Shown here one piece after another: positions 36,398 through 44,894 of a stretch of DNA of 64,000 nucleotides; position 1 is the first letter of the stretch, and every line of letters begins with the position of its first letter. The notes under the pieces were generated by a model. It made no database searches. It saw only the letters and a list, made by a program, of their open reading frames with translations, and was not told where the DNA came from. The DNA is taken from the NCBI GenBank assembly GCA_021791895.1, contig JAJYVS010000007.1, positions 22,846 to 86,845 of the forward strand, written 5' to 3'. The DNA comes from Actinomycetes bacterium. GTDB taxonomy: Bacteria > Actinomycetota > Acidimicrobiia > Acidimicrobiales > RAAP-2. Both the position numbers and the translations under genes were made by a program.

Positions 36398-37056
36398 TGC
36401 CCCTCGAGGACTCGCGGCGTCGGACGCGACCGCCCGACGCGAACCCCGGGCTCGCCCGGGTCACCCGCCGCGCCCGCGAGGGGGTGGAGGCCAACGCCCG
36501 GCTCACCGGCACCACCGCGGCGTTGCTCTTGGTCCTCCTCTTCGTCGAAGGGCTCACAATCCTGCGCATCGGCTCGCTGCTCACCCTGCACGTCTTCGTC
36601 GGCATGCTGCTGGTCCCCCCGGTCCTGGTGAAGATGTCGGCCACGATGTGGCGGTTCGCCCGCTACTACCTGGGCGCGCCCGAGTACCGGCGCAAGGGCC
36701 CGCCGCCCAACCTCCTGCGGGCGCTCGGCCCGATTGTCGTCGTGCTCACCGTGGTCCTGTTCGCCTCGGGGATCGCTCTGCTCCTCGGTCCGCCCTCGTG
36801 GCAGCACGACCTGCTGGCGGTGCACAAGGGAAGCTTCGTTCTGTGGTTGGGCGCGATGGGGCTGCACGTGCTCGGGCACCTCCTCGACACCGCCCGGCTG
36901 GCCCCGCTCGACTTCATCGCCCGCACCCGGCGCCAGGTCCGGGGCGCGGCGATCCGTCAATGGCTGCTCGCGCTCAGCCTGGTGATCGGCATCGGTCTCG
37001 GAGTGCTGGTGGTCCCGTACGTGGGGGCGTGGTGGCACGCGTTCAGACTCGGGTGA
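36394..37056 (+). CDS. Cytochrome b561-like membrane protein
   Basis: 220 residues with four hydrophobic segments at about 42-66, 70-92, 110-132 and 150-170, plus a C-terminal one near 190-212. Membrane His residues occur in LTLHVFVG, LAVHKGSF and GLHVLGHLL, spaced as in four-helix diheme b-type cytochromes (b561/prokaryotic type). It starts with ATGATG overlapping the ferredoxin stop. It is the presumed membrane acceptor for the ferredoxin. Heme count and orientation cannot be established from the sequence. Confidence 0.72.
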   Translation: MMPLEDSRRRTRPPDANPGLARVTRRAREGVEANARLTGTTAALLLVLLFVEGLTILRIGSLLTLHVFVGMLLVPPVLVKMSATMWRFARYYLGAPEYRRKGPPPNLLRALGPIVVVLTVVLFASGIALLLGPPSWQHDLLAVHKGSFVLWLGAMGLHVLGHLLDTARLAPLDFIARTRRQVRGAAIRQWLLALSLVIGIGLGVLVVPYVGAWWHAFRLG

Positions 37057-38375
37057 CCGAGCGCCGTCCGGCGCCACCGAACCGCCGACGCGGCGAGCGT
37101 CCCACCAAGGCGACCTTCCGCCGGCGCCGCATCCGCGTCGCCCTCTTGGCCCTGACGGTCGGGGTGGTCGGCTGGCTCGGCATCTCGATCGGCTCCGCCC
37201 TCACCAACCCGATGCTCGGCTCCTCGCTCCCGGGCCGCTTCGCTGAGTGGGCCCGCGCGCACGGGGCGAGCGCCATCGTGAACTGGGCCGAGAACCTCTG
37301 GTACAGCCACCACCCGCCGCCGGTGGGGGGCAAGCCGCCGGCCGGCGCCATCAAGACCGTCCACCGCCACGAGGTGCACACCACCTCGGGCCCGCCCCAT
37401 CTCGCCCCGCCGCCGGCCATCGTGCCGCCGGCCTCGCCTCCGTTGCCGGGTGAGGGCCAGTGGACCCCAGTCGGGCGCACGGTCGGAGGGCTGCCGGCCA
37501 TCTACGTGACCACGGTGCGACCGGACCCCGTCCACACGAGCTACGTGGTCGGGGTGGCCTGGATGGACACCAAGCTCTTGCGGGCCACGCTGTACTCGGG
37601 CAGTCAGATCCCCGGCGGCGGTCCCTATCCGAACACCGCGCCGATCTCCCCGACCGCCTCGGACACCCTCGTGGCCGCGTTCAACGCCGGCTTCTTGATG
37701 TCGGCGGCCAACGGCGGGTACTACACCGACGGGCAGACCGAGATCCCATTGCGCAACGGGGCGGCGTCCTTCGTCGTCTACCGCAACGGCTCGGCCACCG
37801 TGGGGGCATGGGGCCAGGACGTCACCATGACCCCCCAGGTGGTGTCGGTCCGCCAGAACCTCGACCTGTTGGTCGAGGGGGGGCAAGCGGTGCCCGGCCT
37901 CAACGCCAACGACACCACCCAGTGGGGCGCCACCCTCGGCAACGCCGTCTACGTGTGGCGTTCGGGGCTCGGGATCACCGCCGACGGGGCGCTCGTCTAC
38001 GTGGGGGGTCCCGGGCTCAACATCACCGACCTGGCCAACCTCTTGGTGCGGGCGGGGGCGGTGCGGGCGATGGAGCTCGACATCAACACCGACTGGGTCA
38101 ACTACAGCTACTACACGCCGTCGAGCACCTTCGGGGCGGCCAGCGGCACCAACGGGACCGAGCTGCTCTCGGCCATGGCCGGGGGCCCCAGCCGCTACTT
38201 CCAGTCCTGGTGGGCCCGGGACTTCATCACCATGTCGGCTGCCCCGGTGGTGACCGGCACCCCGAGCTCGGGCTCCCTCGGCCGCCCGCTCCAGCATTCG
38301 GCGGCCGCCGGGAGCCGCAAGCTCAGCCCGACGCCGCTGACGGGCCGGAGCCAGCGCTCGCCGCCGGCGGAGTGA
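37053..38375 (+). CDS. Membrane-anchored phosphodiester glycosidase (NAGPA-like) protein
   Basis: 440 residues: a basic cytoplasmic N-terminus, one membrane segment (about 28-48), a His/Pro-rich linker (about 85-140, VHRHEVHTTSG) and an outer domain. Typical phosphodiester-glycosidase-fold blocks are present: GVAWMDTKLLRATLYSGSQ, AAFNAGFLMSAANGGYYTDG, ASFVVYRNGSATVGAWG and RAMELDINTDWVNY. The family uncaps GlcNAc-1-phosphodiesters in animals and acts on cell-wall glycans in some bacteria. It is the last plus-strand gene of the redox operon (GTGA overlap), an odd companion for electron-transfer genes. Its 3' end overlaps the convergent cytochrome b gene by 53 bases. Confidence 0.78.
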   Translation: MTERRPAPPNRRRGERPTKATFRRRRIRVALLALTVGVVGWLGISIGSALTNPMLGSSLPGRFAEWARAHGASAIVNWAENLWYSHHPPPVGGKPPAGAIKTVHRHEVHTTSGPPHLAPPPAIVPPASPPLPGEGQWTPVGRTVGGLPAIYVTTVRPDPVHTSYVVGVAWMDTKLLRATLYSGSQIPGGGPYPNTAPISPTASDTLVAAFNAGFLMSAANGGYYTDGQTEIPLRNGAASFVVYRNGSATVGAWGQDVTMTPQVVSVRQNLDLLVEGGQAVPGLNANDTTQWGATLGNAVYVWRSGLGITADGALVYVGGPGLNITDLANLLVRAGAVRAMELDINTDWVNYSYYTPSSTFGAASGTNGTELLSAMAGGPSRYFQSWWARDFITMSAAPVVTGTPSSGSLGRPLQHSAAAGSRKLSPTPLTGRSQRSPPAE

Positions 38376-40176
38376 GGTCGTGGGCCTTCGCCGCCGCCGA
38401 GCGGTGCCAGTCACGCCAGATCAGCCGGTGCAGCGGGATCCATTTCGGGATGTCCCGGAGGCCGGGGATGAACGGCACGAGCAGCAAGAGGATCGTCGCC
38501 AGGCCGGTCAGGTAGATGGCGATGAGGTCGATGTTGGAGGAGTGGTCGAACCCGGGGATCTGGTACCAGAGCGTGTACAGCCACAGCCAGGGCTGCCCGG
38601 GGTAGCTGCCGGTCTCGTTCATCACGCCCCACTGCGAGCCGGTCAGGTGCTGGGCCTGGGCCTTGTTGGAGAAGTAGCTGCCGTCCTCCAAGAACAACAA
38701 GGGCTTGGTGAAGTCGGTCCCGTAGAAGGGGTGCTGGGCCAACAGGTCGGCGTCGAGGGCGCCCGAGCGGGCCAGGGTCAGCTCGCTCGCGATCATGGTG
38801 GGGACCGGCCCGTCATTGGTCCTCGGCACGACCGGACTCCCGTTGACGAAGCGGACCTTGCCCACCGCGTTCAGATAGGACTGGGCCCATGCCTTCTGGG
38901 TCGAGGCCGGGGCCGAGACGTACTCGTCCAGGGCCGCCCGCAGGGTGGGGGAGTCTGGGGTCAGCGTCTTCAGTGGGTCGACGACGAAGCTGGTGGCGGC
39001 GTCGATCGGCTGGCGGACCCCGGCCAGGGTTTGCCAGGACCAGCCGAGCCGCTGCACGTTGCCGTCTTGGTGGTTGTAGGGCGGCCCGTAGGTCGCGGTC
39101 TCACTGGTCCCGGCCAGCTCGCTCGCGGCGGTGGCCACGAAGTCGGCCGGGGCGATCTTCGCCCAGGTGGACACGGTCACCGGGGGCTCGTCGGGGGAGG
39201 AGAGCAGGGTGGCCAAGAGCACCACAAGCACGAGGGCGACGCCACCGGCGATGGTCGCCTCCTTCACGATGTCGTAGCGGCGGGTGGGGCCCCGCCACTC
39301 GGCGGCGTCGGCCGTCTGGGCGGCGCGGCGGGCCGCCCGTCCCCGGGCCGGGACGGCCGGGAGCGGGTGGGAGACCCCGCGGACCCGCACCAAGAGGATG
39401 TGGGCCCCGACGATGGCCACGAGGATGATTGGGATCAGGACCACGTGCCACAGCAGCATCTGGCCGAAGTTCATGAGGTTGAAGAAGGCGCCCAGCCCGA
39501 CCGAGTTGAGGGCGTCCTTGCCGTTGGTGGAGATCCACTGGGAGTCGAAGTTCTGCTGGGACAGGTACCCGGTGAAGCACTCGACGATCGAGGCCATGAA
39601 GGCGACGATGCCGGTGATCCAGGTGGCGGTCCGACGGCCCCGCCATGCCGCCATCCAGAACTTGCCCCACAGGTGGATGACGAGGAACGCCATGAACAGC
39701 TCGACGCTCCAGAGGTGCAGGCTGTTGAAGAAGTGGCCGACCGGGTTGGTGTGCCACCAGTCGACGCCGCCCAACGCGATGACCGCCCCCGAGATAATGG
39801 CCATCGCCAGCGCGGCCAGGCTGGCCACGCCGAAGACGTAGACCCAGGAGGAGACGTAGGCCGGCTGGCGGTCGGGCAGGAGCTTGCCCGGCGGCAGCAG
39901 CCGGAGGGCCCGGCGCCGGATCCTCGCCGTCCACATGGTGGCTGTCCCCTCCGTCGGGTCAACCGGCGGCTCGGGGGATTCGGGGGCGGCGGGCGGCGGG
40001 AGGTCCGGTTCGGCCCGGTGACGGTTCGGGAACGGCACCAGGAGGGCCAGGGCGAAGATCACCACCATTACGGCGATCAGCACCAGATTGGACACCGAGA
40101 CCATGAAGATCGACCAGTGGAGGTACCGGCCGGGCTGGTCCAGGTTTACGGCCGCTCCCATCATGGTGTGGAGCAC
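38323..40176 (-). CDS. Orphan cytochrome b (bc1/b6 type) with large extracytoplasmic insert
   Basis: 617 residues. After one N-terminal membrane segment (about 24-46) and a linker there is a cytochrome b N-terminal domain with four helices. The heme ligands are paired: H-x13-H (HLWSVELFMAFLVIH) and H-x14-H (HVVLIPIILVAIVGAH), plus TGYLSQQNFDSQW. Another helix is followed by about 190 residues outside the membrane (VSTWAKIAPADFVATAASE, YGPPYNHQDGNVQRLGWSW) and a final helix (IDLIAIYLTGLATILLLLV). No Rieske, cytochrome c or subunit IV gene is adjacent, unlike respiratory qcr operons. Start GTG 40176, with ATG 40164 as alternative. Likely a quinol- or membrane-linked oxidoreductase of the redox island. 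Confidence 0.8.
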   Translation of the reverse strand: MLHTMMGAAVNLDQPGRYLHWSIFMVSVSNLVLIAVMVVIFALALLVPFPNRHRAEPDLPPPAAPESPEPPVDPTEGTATMWTARIRRRALRLLPPGKLLPDRQPAYVSSWVYVFGVASLAALAMAIISGAVIALGGVDWWHTNPVGHFFNSLHLWSVELFMAFLVIHLWGKFWMAAWRGRRTATWITGIVAFMASIVECFTGYLSQQNFDSQWISTNGKDALNSVGLGAFFNLMNFGQMLLWHVVLIPIILVAIVGAHILLVRVRGVSHPLPAVPARGRAARRAAQTADAAEWRGPTRRYDIVKEATIAGGVALVLVVLLATLLSSPDEPPVTVSTWAKIAPADFVATAASELAGTSETATYGPPYNHQDGNVQRLGWSWQTLAGVRQPIDAATSFVVDPLKTLTPDSPTLRAALDEYVSAPASTQKAWAQSYLNAVGKVRFVNGSPVVPRTNDGPVPTMIASELTLARSGALDADLLAQHPFYGTDFTKPLLFLEDGSYFSNKAQAQHLTGSQWGVMNETGSYPGQPWLWLYTLWYQIPGFDHSSNIDLIAIYLTGLATILLLLVPFIPGLRDIPKWIPLHRLIWRDWHRSAAAKAHDLTPPAASAGSGPSAASG

Positions 40177-40384
40177 AGTTCGCCCCCCTCATCTCCTCGA
40201 CGTGCGGGTGCCTGCGGGCCATCGTGGTCGAGCGCTTACGCCGAGACTAGGGCCCAAGGTCCCTCGAGCGGTCGGTGGCGGGGGGGTTGGGGCGATTGCC
40301 CAGGGGTTTTCCTCGGTGGCTTCGGTCCGTTGCCGTCGGGTTTCGGCCCGGCGGGCGGGGGCCATCTCCGGCGAGCGGAACCTC

Positions 40385-40390
40385 TAGGCT
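40385..40390 (+). promoter_or_regulatory. -10 box TAGGCT, leaderless start of the DksA-like gene
   Basis: TAGGCT with 8 nt to ATG 40399 and no Shine-Dalgarno between. The 222-base region upstream (40177-40398) separates this gene from the divergent cytochrome b and holds no other coding frame with support. Confidence 0.45.
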
Positions 40391-40398
40391 TGGTCTTC

Positions 40399-40752
40399 AT
40401 GGCGAGTGACGCCTCCACCTCCGAACCGGTCACGGCCGACTACCGCGCCATCCTCGAGCGCGAGCGGGCCGGCCTGGCGCACCAGCTGGCCGAGCTGGGC
40501 CACGGCGACTCGGGCGGCCTCAACTACGACTCCAACTTCGCCGACACCTCCCAGGTGACGGCGGAACGGGGGGAGGCCGAGGCGTTGGCCGGTGAGCTGA
40601 AGGACGCGTTGGCCGAGGTCGAGGCGGCGCTGGCCCGGGTGGACAACGGCACCTACGGCCGGTGCGCCCGCTGCGGGCAGGCCATCGGTCCGGCCCGCCT
40701 CGAGGCCATGCCGGCGGCGCAGCTCTGCATCACCTGCGCGTCGCGCTCGTGA
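40399..40752 (+). CDS. DksA/TraR-type zinc-finger protein
   Basis: 117 residues: a helical hairpin (RAILERERAGLAHQLAEL... EAEALAGELKDALAEVEAAL) followed by a C4 zinc finger (CARCGQAIGPARLEAM, CITC). DksA-family proteins bind the RNA polymerase secondary channel and modulate initiation; in actinobacteria related proteins such as RbpA/CarD partners differ, so function here is inferred only. The hairpin tip lacks a clear pair of acidic residues, although NYDSNFAD is nearby. The M50 protease gene begins 4 bases after its stop. Confidence 0.82.
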   Translation: MASDASTSEPVTADYRAILERERAGLAHQLAELGHGDSGGLNYDSNFADTSQVTAERGEAEALAGELKDALAEVEAALARVDNGTYGRCARCGQAIGPARLEAMPAAQLCITCASRS

Positions 40753-40756
40753 CTCG

Positions 40757-41659
40757 ATGAGCGACCCCAACCACTGGTGGCCAGGACCCCGAGAGCGGAC
40801 CGGCGGATCGCAGGGCGACGGTACCAACGGGGCCGGCCCGCTCGGCGGGGGCGGCTACTACTACCCGCCCGGGACCACCCCCGGCGGCCGGCGGACCGAA
40901 CCGCCGGCCCCGCGGGGCCCCCGCGGCCGGGGCGGCGCCCGGACCTGGCTGTGGGTCGGCATCGCGGTCCTCGTGGCGGTGCTCCTGGCCCACGCGCACA
41001 GCATCAACCGGGTCGACGTCGTCTTGTTCTGCACGATCATCCCCTCGATCATCCTCCACGAGGTGGCCCACGGCTGGGTGGCCCTGGCGTTCGGGGACGA
41101 CACCGCCAAGCGGGCCGGGCGCCTCACCCTCAACCCGCTGGCCCACGTCGATCTGGTGGGGACGATCCTCGTCCCCTTGCTCATGATCTGGGGAGGGTAC
41201 GGCTTTTTCGGCTGGGCCAAGCCGGTGCCGGTCAACGTCTCCAAGCTGCGCAGCCCGAGGAACCACGGCGTCTTGGTGTCGCTGGCCGGCCCGGCCGTCA
41301 ACGTGGTGCTCTGCGTCCTCTCGGCGGTGCTGTTCCATCTCTTCGGGGCGGTGCACGCCATCGAGGTCAACCAGGTGGTCCCGCTGTGGGTGCTGATCCT
41401 CTTCTACCTGGGGCTGGTCAATCTGTGGTTGACCGTCTTCAACATGATCCCGATCCCCCCGCTCGACGGCTCGGTTCTGGTGGAGCGGTTGCTGCCCGGC
41501 TCGTGGTGGCCCCGATACCTCCAGATGCGGCGCTACACGCTGCCTCTCGTGCTCGGGGTGGTGGTGCTGGCCACGCTCATCCCCGACGGCAACACCACCT
41601 TGATCGGGCACTTCTCGAGCTCGACCATCAACTGGTGGGGCTCGCTGCTCGGGGTGTGA
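40757..41659 (+). CDS. Site-2 protease-like M50 metallopeptidase
   Basis: 300 residues. A Gly/Pro-rich cytoplasmic start (1-60), then six hydrophobic segments. Zinc-binding HEVAH in IILHEVAHGWVALAFGD near residue 100, and the third ligand in NMIPIPPLDGS near residue 230. This is the short PDZ-less S2P type (like SpoIVFB/Rv-type rseP relatives) often found beside trpS and scpA in actinobacteria. It would cut a membrane-bound regulator within the bilayer; no anti-sigma factor is encoded nearby, so the substrate is unknown. Confidence 0.92.
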   Translation: MSDPNHWWPGPRERTGGSQGDGTNGAGPLGGGGYYYPPGTTPGGRRTEPPAPRGPRGRGGARTWLWVGIAVLVAVLLAHAHSINRVDVVLFCTIIPSIILHEVAHGWVALAFGDDTAKRAGRLTLNPLAHVDLVGTILVPLLMIWGGYGFFGWAKPVPVNVSKLRSPRNHGVLVSLAGPAVNVVLCVLSAVLFHLFGAVHAIEVNQVVPLWVLILFYLGLVNLWLTVFNMIPIPPLDGSVLVERLLPGSWWPRYLQMRRYTLPLVLGVVVLATLIPDGNTTLIGHFSSSTINWWGSLLGV

Positions 41660-41672
41660 GCCGGAGGGCTTC

Positions 41673-42650
41673 TCAGAGGACGAGACCCATGGCCGTCGCG
41701 GCCCGGGCGTAGGTGCGCTGGGCGACCTCGTGGGCCCTCGTGGCGCCGGCGCCCAGGATCCGTTCGACCTCGCCCAGGTCCGAGCGCAGCTCGAGCGCCC
41801 GTTCGCGCACCGGTGACAGGAGGGCGACCACCGCGTCGGCCACGTCCTGTTTGAGGGGGCCGTAGGCGTCGTAGCGGTCGGCCGCCTCGGCCACGCCGAC
41901 CCCGGTCGAGGCGGCCAGGAGCTCGAGGAGGTTCGACACCCCGGGTTTGCCCGCCGGGTCGTGCTCGACCGTGGTGCCGGCATCGGTCACCGCGCGCCGT
42001 ACCTTGCGCACGATGTCGTCGGGGTCGTCGAGGATGCGCACCGTGCCGAGCGGCGACTCGACCGACTTGGACATCTTGGCCTCGGGGTGCTGGAGGTCCA
42101 TCACCCGGGCCCCCACCTTGGGGATCGTCGCCCGGGGGACCTTGAAGGTCTCGCCGTAGCGGTTGTTGAACCGGATGGCCAGATCCCGGGTGAGCTCGAG
42201 GTGCTGACGCTGGTCGTCGCCGACCGGGACCTCGTCGACGTCGTAGAGCAAGATGTCGGCGGCCATGAGGACCGGGTAGGTGAACAGCCCGGCCCTGACC
42301 GATTCGCTCCCCGTGCTCTTCTCCTTGAACTGGGTCATCCGGCCCAGCTCCCCCATGGTGGCCGTGCACTCGAGAAGCCACGCCAGTCGAGAGTGCTCGG
42401 GCACCTGGCTCTGGACGAAGAGGGTCACCACCTCGGGGTCGAGGCCCACGGCCAAGAGCACCACGGCGGCGTCGAGCGTGCGCCGGCGCAGGTCGGCCGG
42501 GTCGATCTCGAGGGTGAGGGCGTGGAGGTCCACCACGCAGAAGTAGGCGTCGTTGTCGTGCTGGGCGGTCACCCAGTTCCGGAAGGCCCCGAGGTAGTTG
42601 CCGAGATGGAAATCGCCCGAGGGCTGGACGCCCGAGAAGACCGTGGCCAT
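41673..42650 (-). CDS. trpS: Tryptophanyl-tRNA synthetase
   Basis: Charges tRNA-Trp. 325 residues from ATG 42650, where the conserved N-terminus ATVFSGVQPSGDFHLGNYLG begins (HLGN is the HIGH motif); a longer upstream frame is not needed. KMSKS occurs intact as AKMSKSVESP near residue 190. YPVLMAADILLYDVDEVPVGDDQ is a family hallmark. A -10-like TACCAT (42661-42656 on the minus strand) lies 5 nt before the ATG. It is convergent with the M50 gene and divergent from scpA. Confidence 0.96.
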   Translation of the reverse strand: MATVFSGVQPSGDFHLGNYLGAFRNWVTAQHDNDAYFCVVDLHALTLEIDPADLRRRTLDAAVVLLAVGLDPEVVTLFVQSQVPEHSRLAWLLECTATMGELGRMTQFKEKSTGSESVRAGLFTYPVLMAADILLYDVDEVPVGDDQRQHLELTRDLAIRFNNRYGETFKVPRATIPKVGARVMDLQHPEAKMSKSVESPLGTVRILDDPDDIVRKVRRAVTDAGTTVEHDPAGKPGVSNLLELLAASTGVGVAEAADRYDAYGPLKQDVADAVVALLSPVRERALELRSDLGEVERILGAGATRAHEVAQRTYARAATAMGLVL

Positions 42651-42655
42651 GCGCC

Positions 42656-42661
42656 ATGGTA
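42656..42661 (-). promoter_or_regulatory. -10 box TACCAT of trpS
   Basis: TACCAT on the minus strand, 5 nt before ATG 42650; transcription would start at or within the first codon. Confidence 0.4.
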
Positions 42662-42728
42662 CGACCCGCCGCGGGCCCACCGGCCCGGATCCCCCGGGTG
42701 GATGCACGGTTCAGGCGGGCCGGTTCGG

Positions 42729-42734
42729 TAGGGT
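42729..42734 (+). promoter_or_regulatory. -10 box TAGGGT of the scpA operon
   Basis: TAGGGT with 7 nt to GTG 42742 and no Shine-Dalgarno between them; consistent with a leaderless scpA mRNA. The divergent trpS promoter lies about 70 bases away. Confidence 0.5.
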
Positions 42735-42741
42735 CGTCGCG

Positions 42742-43533
42742 GTGGGCGTTTCCGTCTCCACGCCGGTCTTCGAGGGGCCGATCGACCTGTTGTTGCACCT
42801 GGTGACGAGCCACGAGGTCGACGTGCTCGACGTGCCGCTCGCGCCGGTGGTCGACGCCTTTGTGGCCGCCCTGGCCGAGGGCAAGGATGCCTACGGCATG
42901 GAGGCGCTTTCCGAGTTCGTCCTCGTGGCGGCCATCCTCCTCGAGCTCAAGTCCCAGCGCCTCCTCCCGGGCCCCGACGACGTCGACCCCGAGGACGAGC
43001 TGGTGGGCTGGGACGAGCGGGATCTGCTCCTCTCCCGGCTGCTCGAGTGCCGGGCGTACGCCGCGGTGGCCGACACCCTGGTCAAGATGACCGAGGCGGC
43101 CGACCGGTCGGTGCCCAGGCTGGCGGGCCTCGAGGACGACTTCGTCGTCCACGCACCCGACCTGCTCGAAGGCGTGACCCCCGGCGCGCTGGCCCAGGCC
43201 TTCGTCGCCGCCACCGCCGAGCGCCCGGGGGCCCGGATCGACCTGTCTCATGTCACCGTGGTCGACACCCTCACCGTCTCGGAGGCGGTCGAGGAGCTGG
43301 CCGCCGAGCTGCCGGTCCGCCGGCGGGTCACCTTCGCCGAACTGACCGGGCACCTCGGCGCCAAGATCGAGGTCATCGTGCGGTTCCTGGCCCTGCTCGA
43401 GCTGTGCAAGCTGGGCCGGGTCACCCTCGGCCAGGGTCGCACCTTCGGTGCGCTCGAGATCGAGTGGGTCGGGGGTGACGAGCCGGTCGGGGTCGGGGTC
43501 GGCGCGATCGTGGTCGACGAATACCGGGGCTGA
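42742..43533 (+). CDS. scpA: Segregation and condensation protein A (kleisin)
   Basis: Kleisin subunit that bridges SMC heads in condensin. 263 residues from GTG 42742. The N-terminal kleisin signature FEGPIDLLLHLVTSHEVDVLDVPL is split here as EGPIDLLLHL and VDVLDVPL; SEFVLVAAILLELKSQRLLP follows. The C-terminal winged helix has KIEVIVRFLALLELCKLGRV. scpB starts two bases after its stop, the standard arrangement. In M. tuberculosis a parA-like gene (Rv1708) precedes scpA; here trpS, the M50 protease and the redox island lie in that interval and no parA is seen. Confidence 0.95.
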   Translation: MGVSVSTPVFEGPIDLLLHLVTSHEVDVLDVPLAPVVDAFVAALAEGKDAYGMEALSEFVLVAAILLELKSQRLLPGPDDVDPEDELVGWDERDLLLSRLLECRAYAAVADTLVKMTEAADRSVPRLAGLEDDFVVHAPDLLEGVTPGALAQAFVAATAERPGARIDLSHVTVVDTLTVSEAVEELAAELPVRRRVTFAELTGHLGAKIEVIVRFLALLELCKLGRVTLGQGRTFGALEIEWVGGDEPVGVGVGAIVVDEYRG

Positions 43534-43535
43534 GC

Positions 43536-44108
43536 ATGCGCGACGAGGAGCTGCGACGGGCGATCGAGGCGGTGGTCCTGGTCGCCCTGGAGCCGGTAGC
43601 CCCGGGACTCATGGCCGAGCTGTTCGAGGAGCCGGTCGAGCGGGTCGACGCCGTCGCGGTCGAGCTGGCCCGCCGCTATGAGCGCGACGAACGGGGGTTC
43701 GTGCTGGCCCGGGTGGCCGGGGGCTGGCGGTTCCAGAGCCACCCCGACCAGGCCCTCTACGTCGAGCGCTTCGCCAACCGGGACGTCTCGCACCGGCTGT
43801 CCACGGCGGCCTTGGAGACGCTGGCGATCGTCGCCTACCGCCAGCCCGTCTCGCGTTCGCAGATCTCCGCCTTGCGCGGCGTGAACGTCGACGGTGTGGT
43901 GCGCCTGTTGGAGCAGCGGGGCTACATCCGGGCGGTCGGACGGGCCGAGGGGCCCGGCCAGCCGGTGCTCTTCGGCACCACCGAGATGTTCTTGGAGCGT
44001 CTCGGGCTCGACTCGATCGGGGACCTGCCCCCGATCGAGGACTTCTTGCCCGGTCCCGACGCGGTGGTCGAGCTGGAGGAACGGCTCCGCCCCTCCGTTG
44101 GTGACTGA
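43536..44108 (+). CDS. scpB: Segregation and condensation protein B
   Basis: Dimeric winged-helix partner of ScpA in the SMC-ScpAB complex. 190 residues. Diagnostic blocks: ELRRAIEAVVLVALEPV, LARVAGGWRFQSHPD, LSTAALETLAIVAYRQPVSR, LRGVNVDGVVRLLEQRGYI, and PVLFGTTEMFLERLGL. Length is normal. The rluB gene starts within its last codons (8-base overlap), so the three genes form one coupled unit. Confidence 0.96.
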   Translation: MRDEELRRAIEAVVLVALEPVAPGLMAELFEEPVERVDAVAVELARRYERDERGFVLARVAGGWRFQSHPDQALYVERFANRDVSHRLSTAALETLAIVAYRQPVSRSQISALRGVNVDGVVRLLEQRGYIRAVGRAEGPGQPVLFGTTEMFLERLGLDSIGDLPPIEDFLPGPDAVVELEERLRPSVGD

Positions 44109-44883
44109 CCGGCCGGATCCGGGGGTGCCGGCCGAGCCGGGAGAGCGGGCAGGGGAGCGACTCCAAAGGGTCCTCGCCCGCGCCGGCCTCGGGAGCAGGC
44201 GGGTCTGCGACGAGCTCATCGCCGCCGGGCGGGTGACGGTCGCCGGGCGCCGGGCGGTACTCGGCCAGCGGGTCGTCCCCGGACGCGATCGGGTGGCGGT
44301 CGACGGGGTCGGCGTCCCGACGGCGCCGGGGCTCGTCACCTACCTGGTGAACAAACCCAAGGGGGTGCTCTCGGCGTCGGTGGACCGCCGGGGCCGGCCG
44401 ACGCTCACCGACCTCGTGCCGAAGGAGCCGAGGGTGTTCTCGGTCGGACGGCTCGATCTTGACAGCGAGGGCCTGGTGCTCATGACCAACGACGGAGACC
44501 TGGCCTACGCCCTCAGCCACCCGTCCTTCGGCGTGGAGAAGGAGTACCTCGTCGAGGTGGACCGGCCCCCGGCGCCGAGCGCGCTGGCGAGGCTCCGGCG
44601 GGGGGTCACGCTCGACGACGGGGTCACCGCTCCGGCCCGGGTCGGCACGGTGGCTCCCGGCGTGCTGCGCATCGTGATCCACGAGGGGCGCAAGCGGCAG
44701 GTCCGCCGGATGTGCGAGGCCGTGGGGCTGGAGGTGCAGCGCCTGGTGCGCACGAGGATCGGCCCGTTGTCCGACCCCGCACTCGGGCCCGGGCGCTGGC
44801 GGCGGCTGAGCGCCGCCGAGCTGCGCTCGCTGGCCGAGGCCGCCCACCGCGGGACCCGGAGCGAGGAGCCCGCCTCCGATTAG
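44101..44883 (+). CDS. rluB: 23S/16S rRNA pseudouridine synthase, RsuA/RluB family
   Basis: 260 residues from GTG 44101. S4 RNA-binding domain (LQRVLARAGLGSRRVCDEL) and catalytic domain with the nucleophile Asp in VGRLDLDSEGLVLMTNDG, HPSFGVEKEYLVEVD and a C-terminal EGRKRQVRRMCEAVG. Members make one pseudouridine in large- or small-subunit rRNA; the RluB subgroup (23S U2605 in E. coli) is the usual one beside scpAB, as with Rv1711. Exact target not provable here. Confidence 0.9.
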   Translation: MTDRPDPGVPAEPGERAGERLQRVLARAGLGSRRVCDELIAAGRVTVAGRRAVLGQRVVPGRDRVAVDGVGVPTAPGLVTYLVNKPKGVLSASVDRRGRPTLTDLVPKEPRVFSVGRLDLDSEGLVLMTNDGDLAYALSHPSFGVEKEYLVEVDRPPAPSALARLRRGVTLDDGVTAPARVGTVAPGVLRIVIHEGRKRQVRRMCEAVGLEVQRLVRTRIGPLSDPALGPGRWRRLSAAELRSLAEAAHRGTRSEEPASD

Positions 44884-44894
44884 CATCTCGGGCG

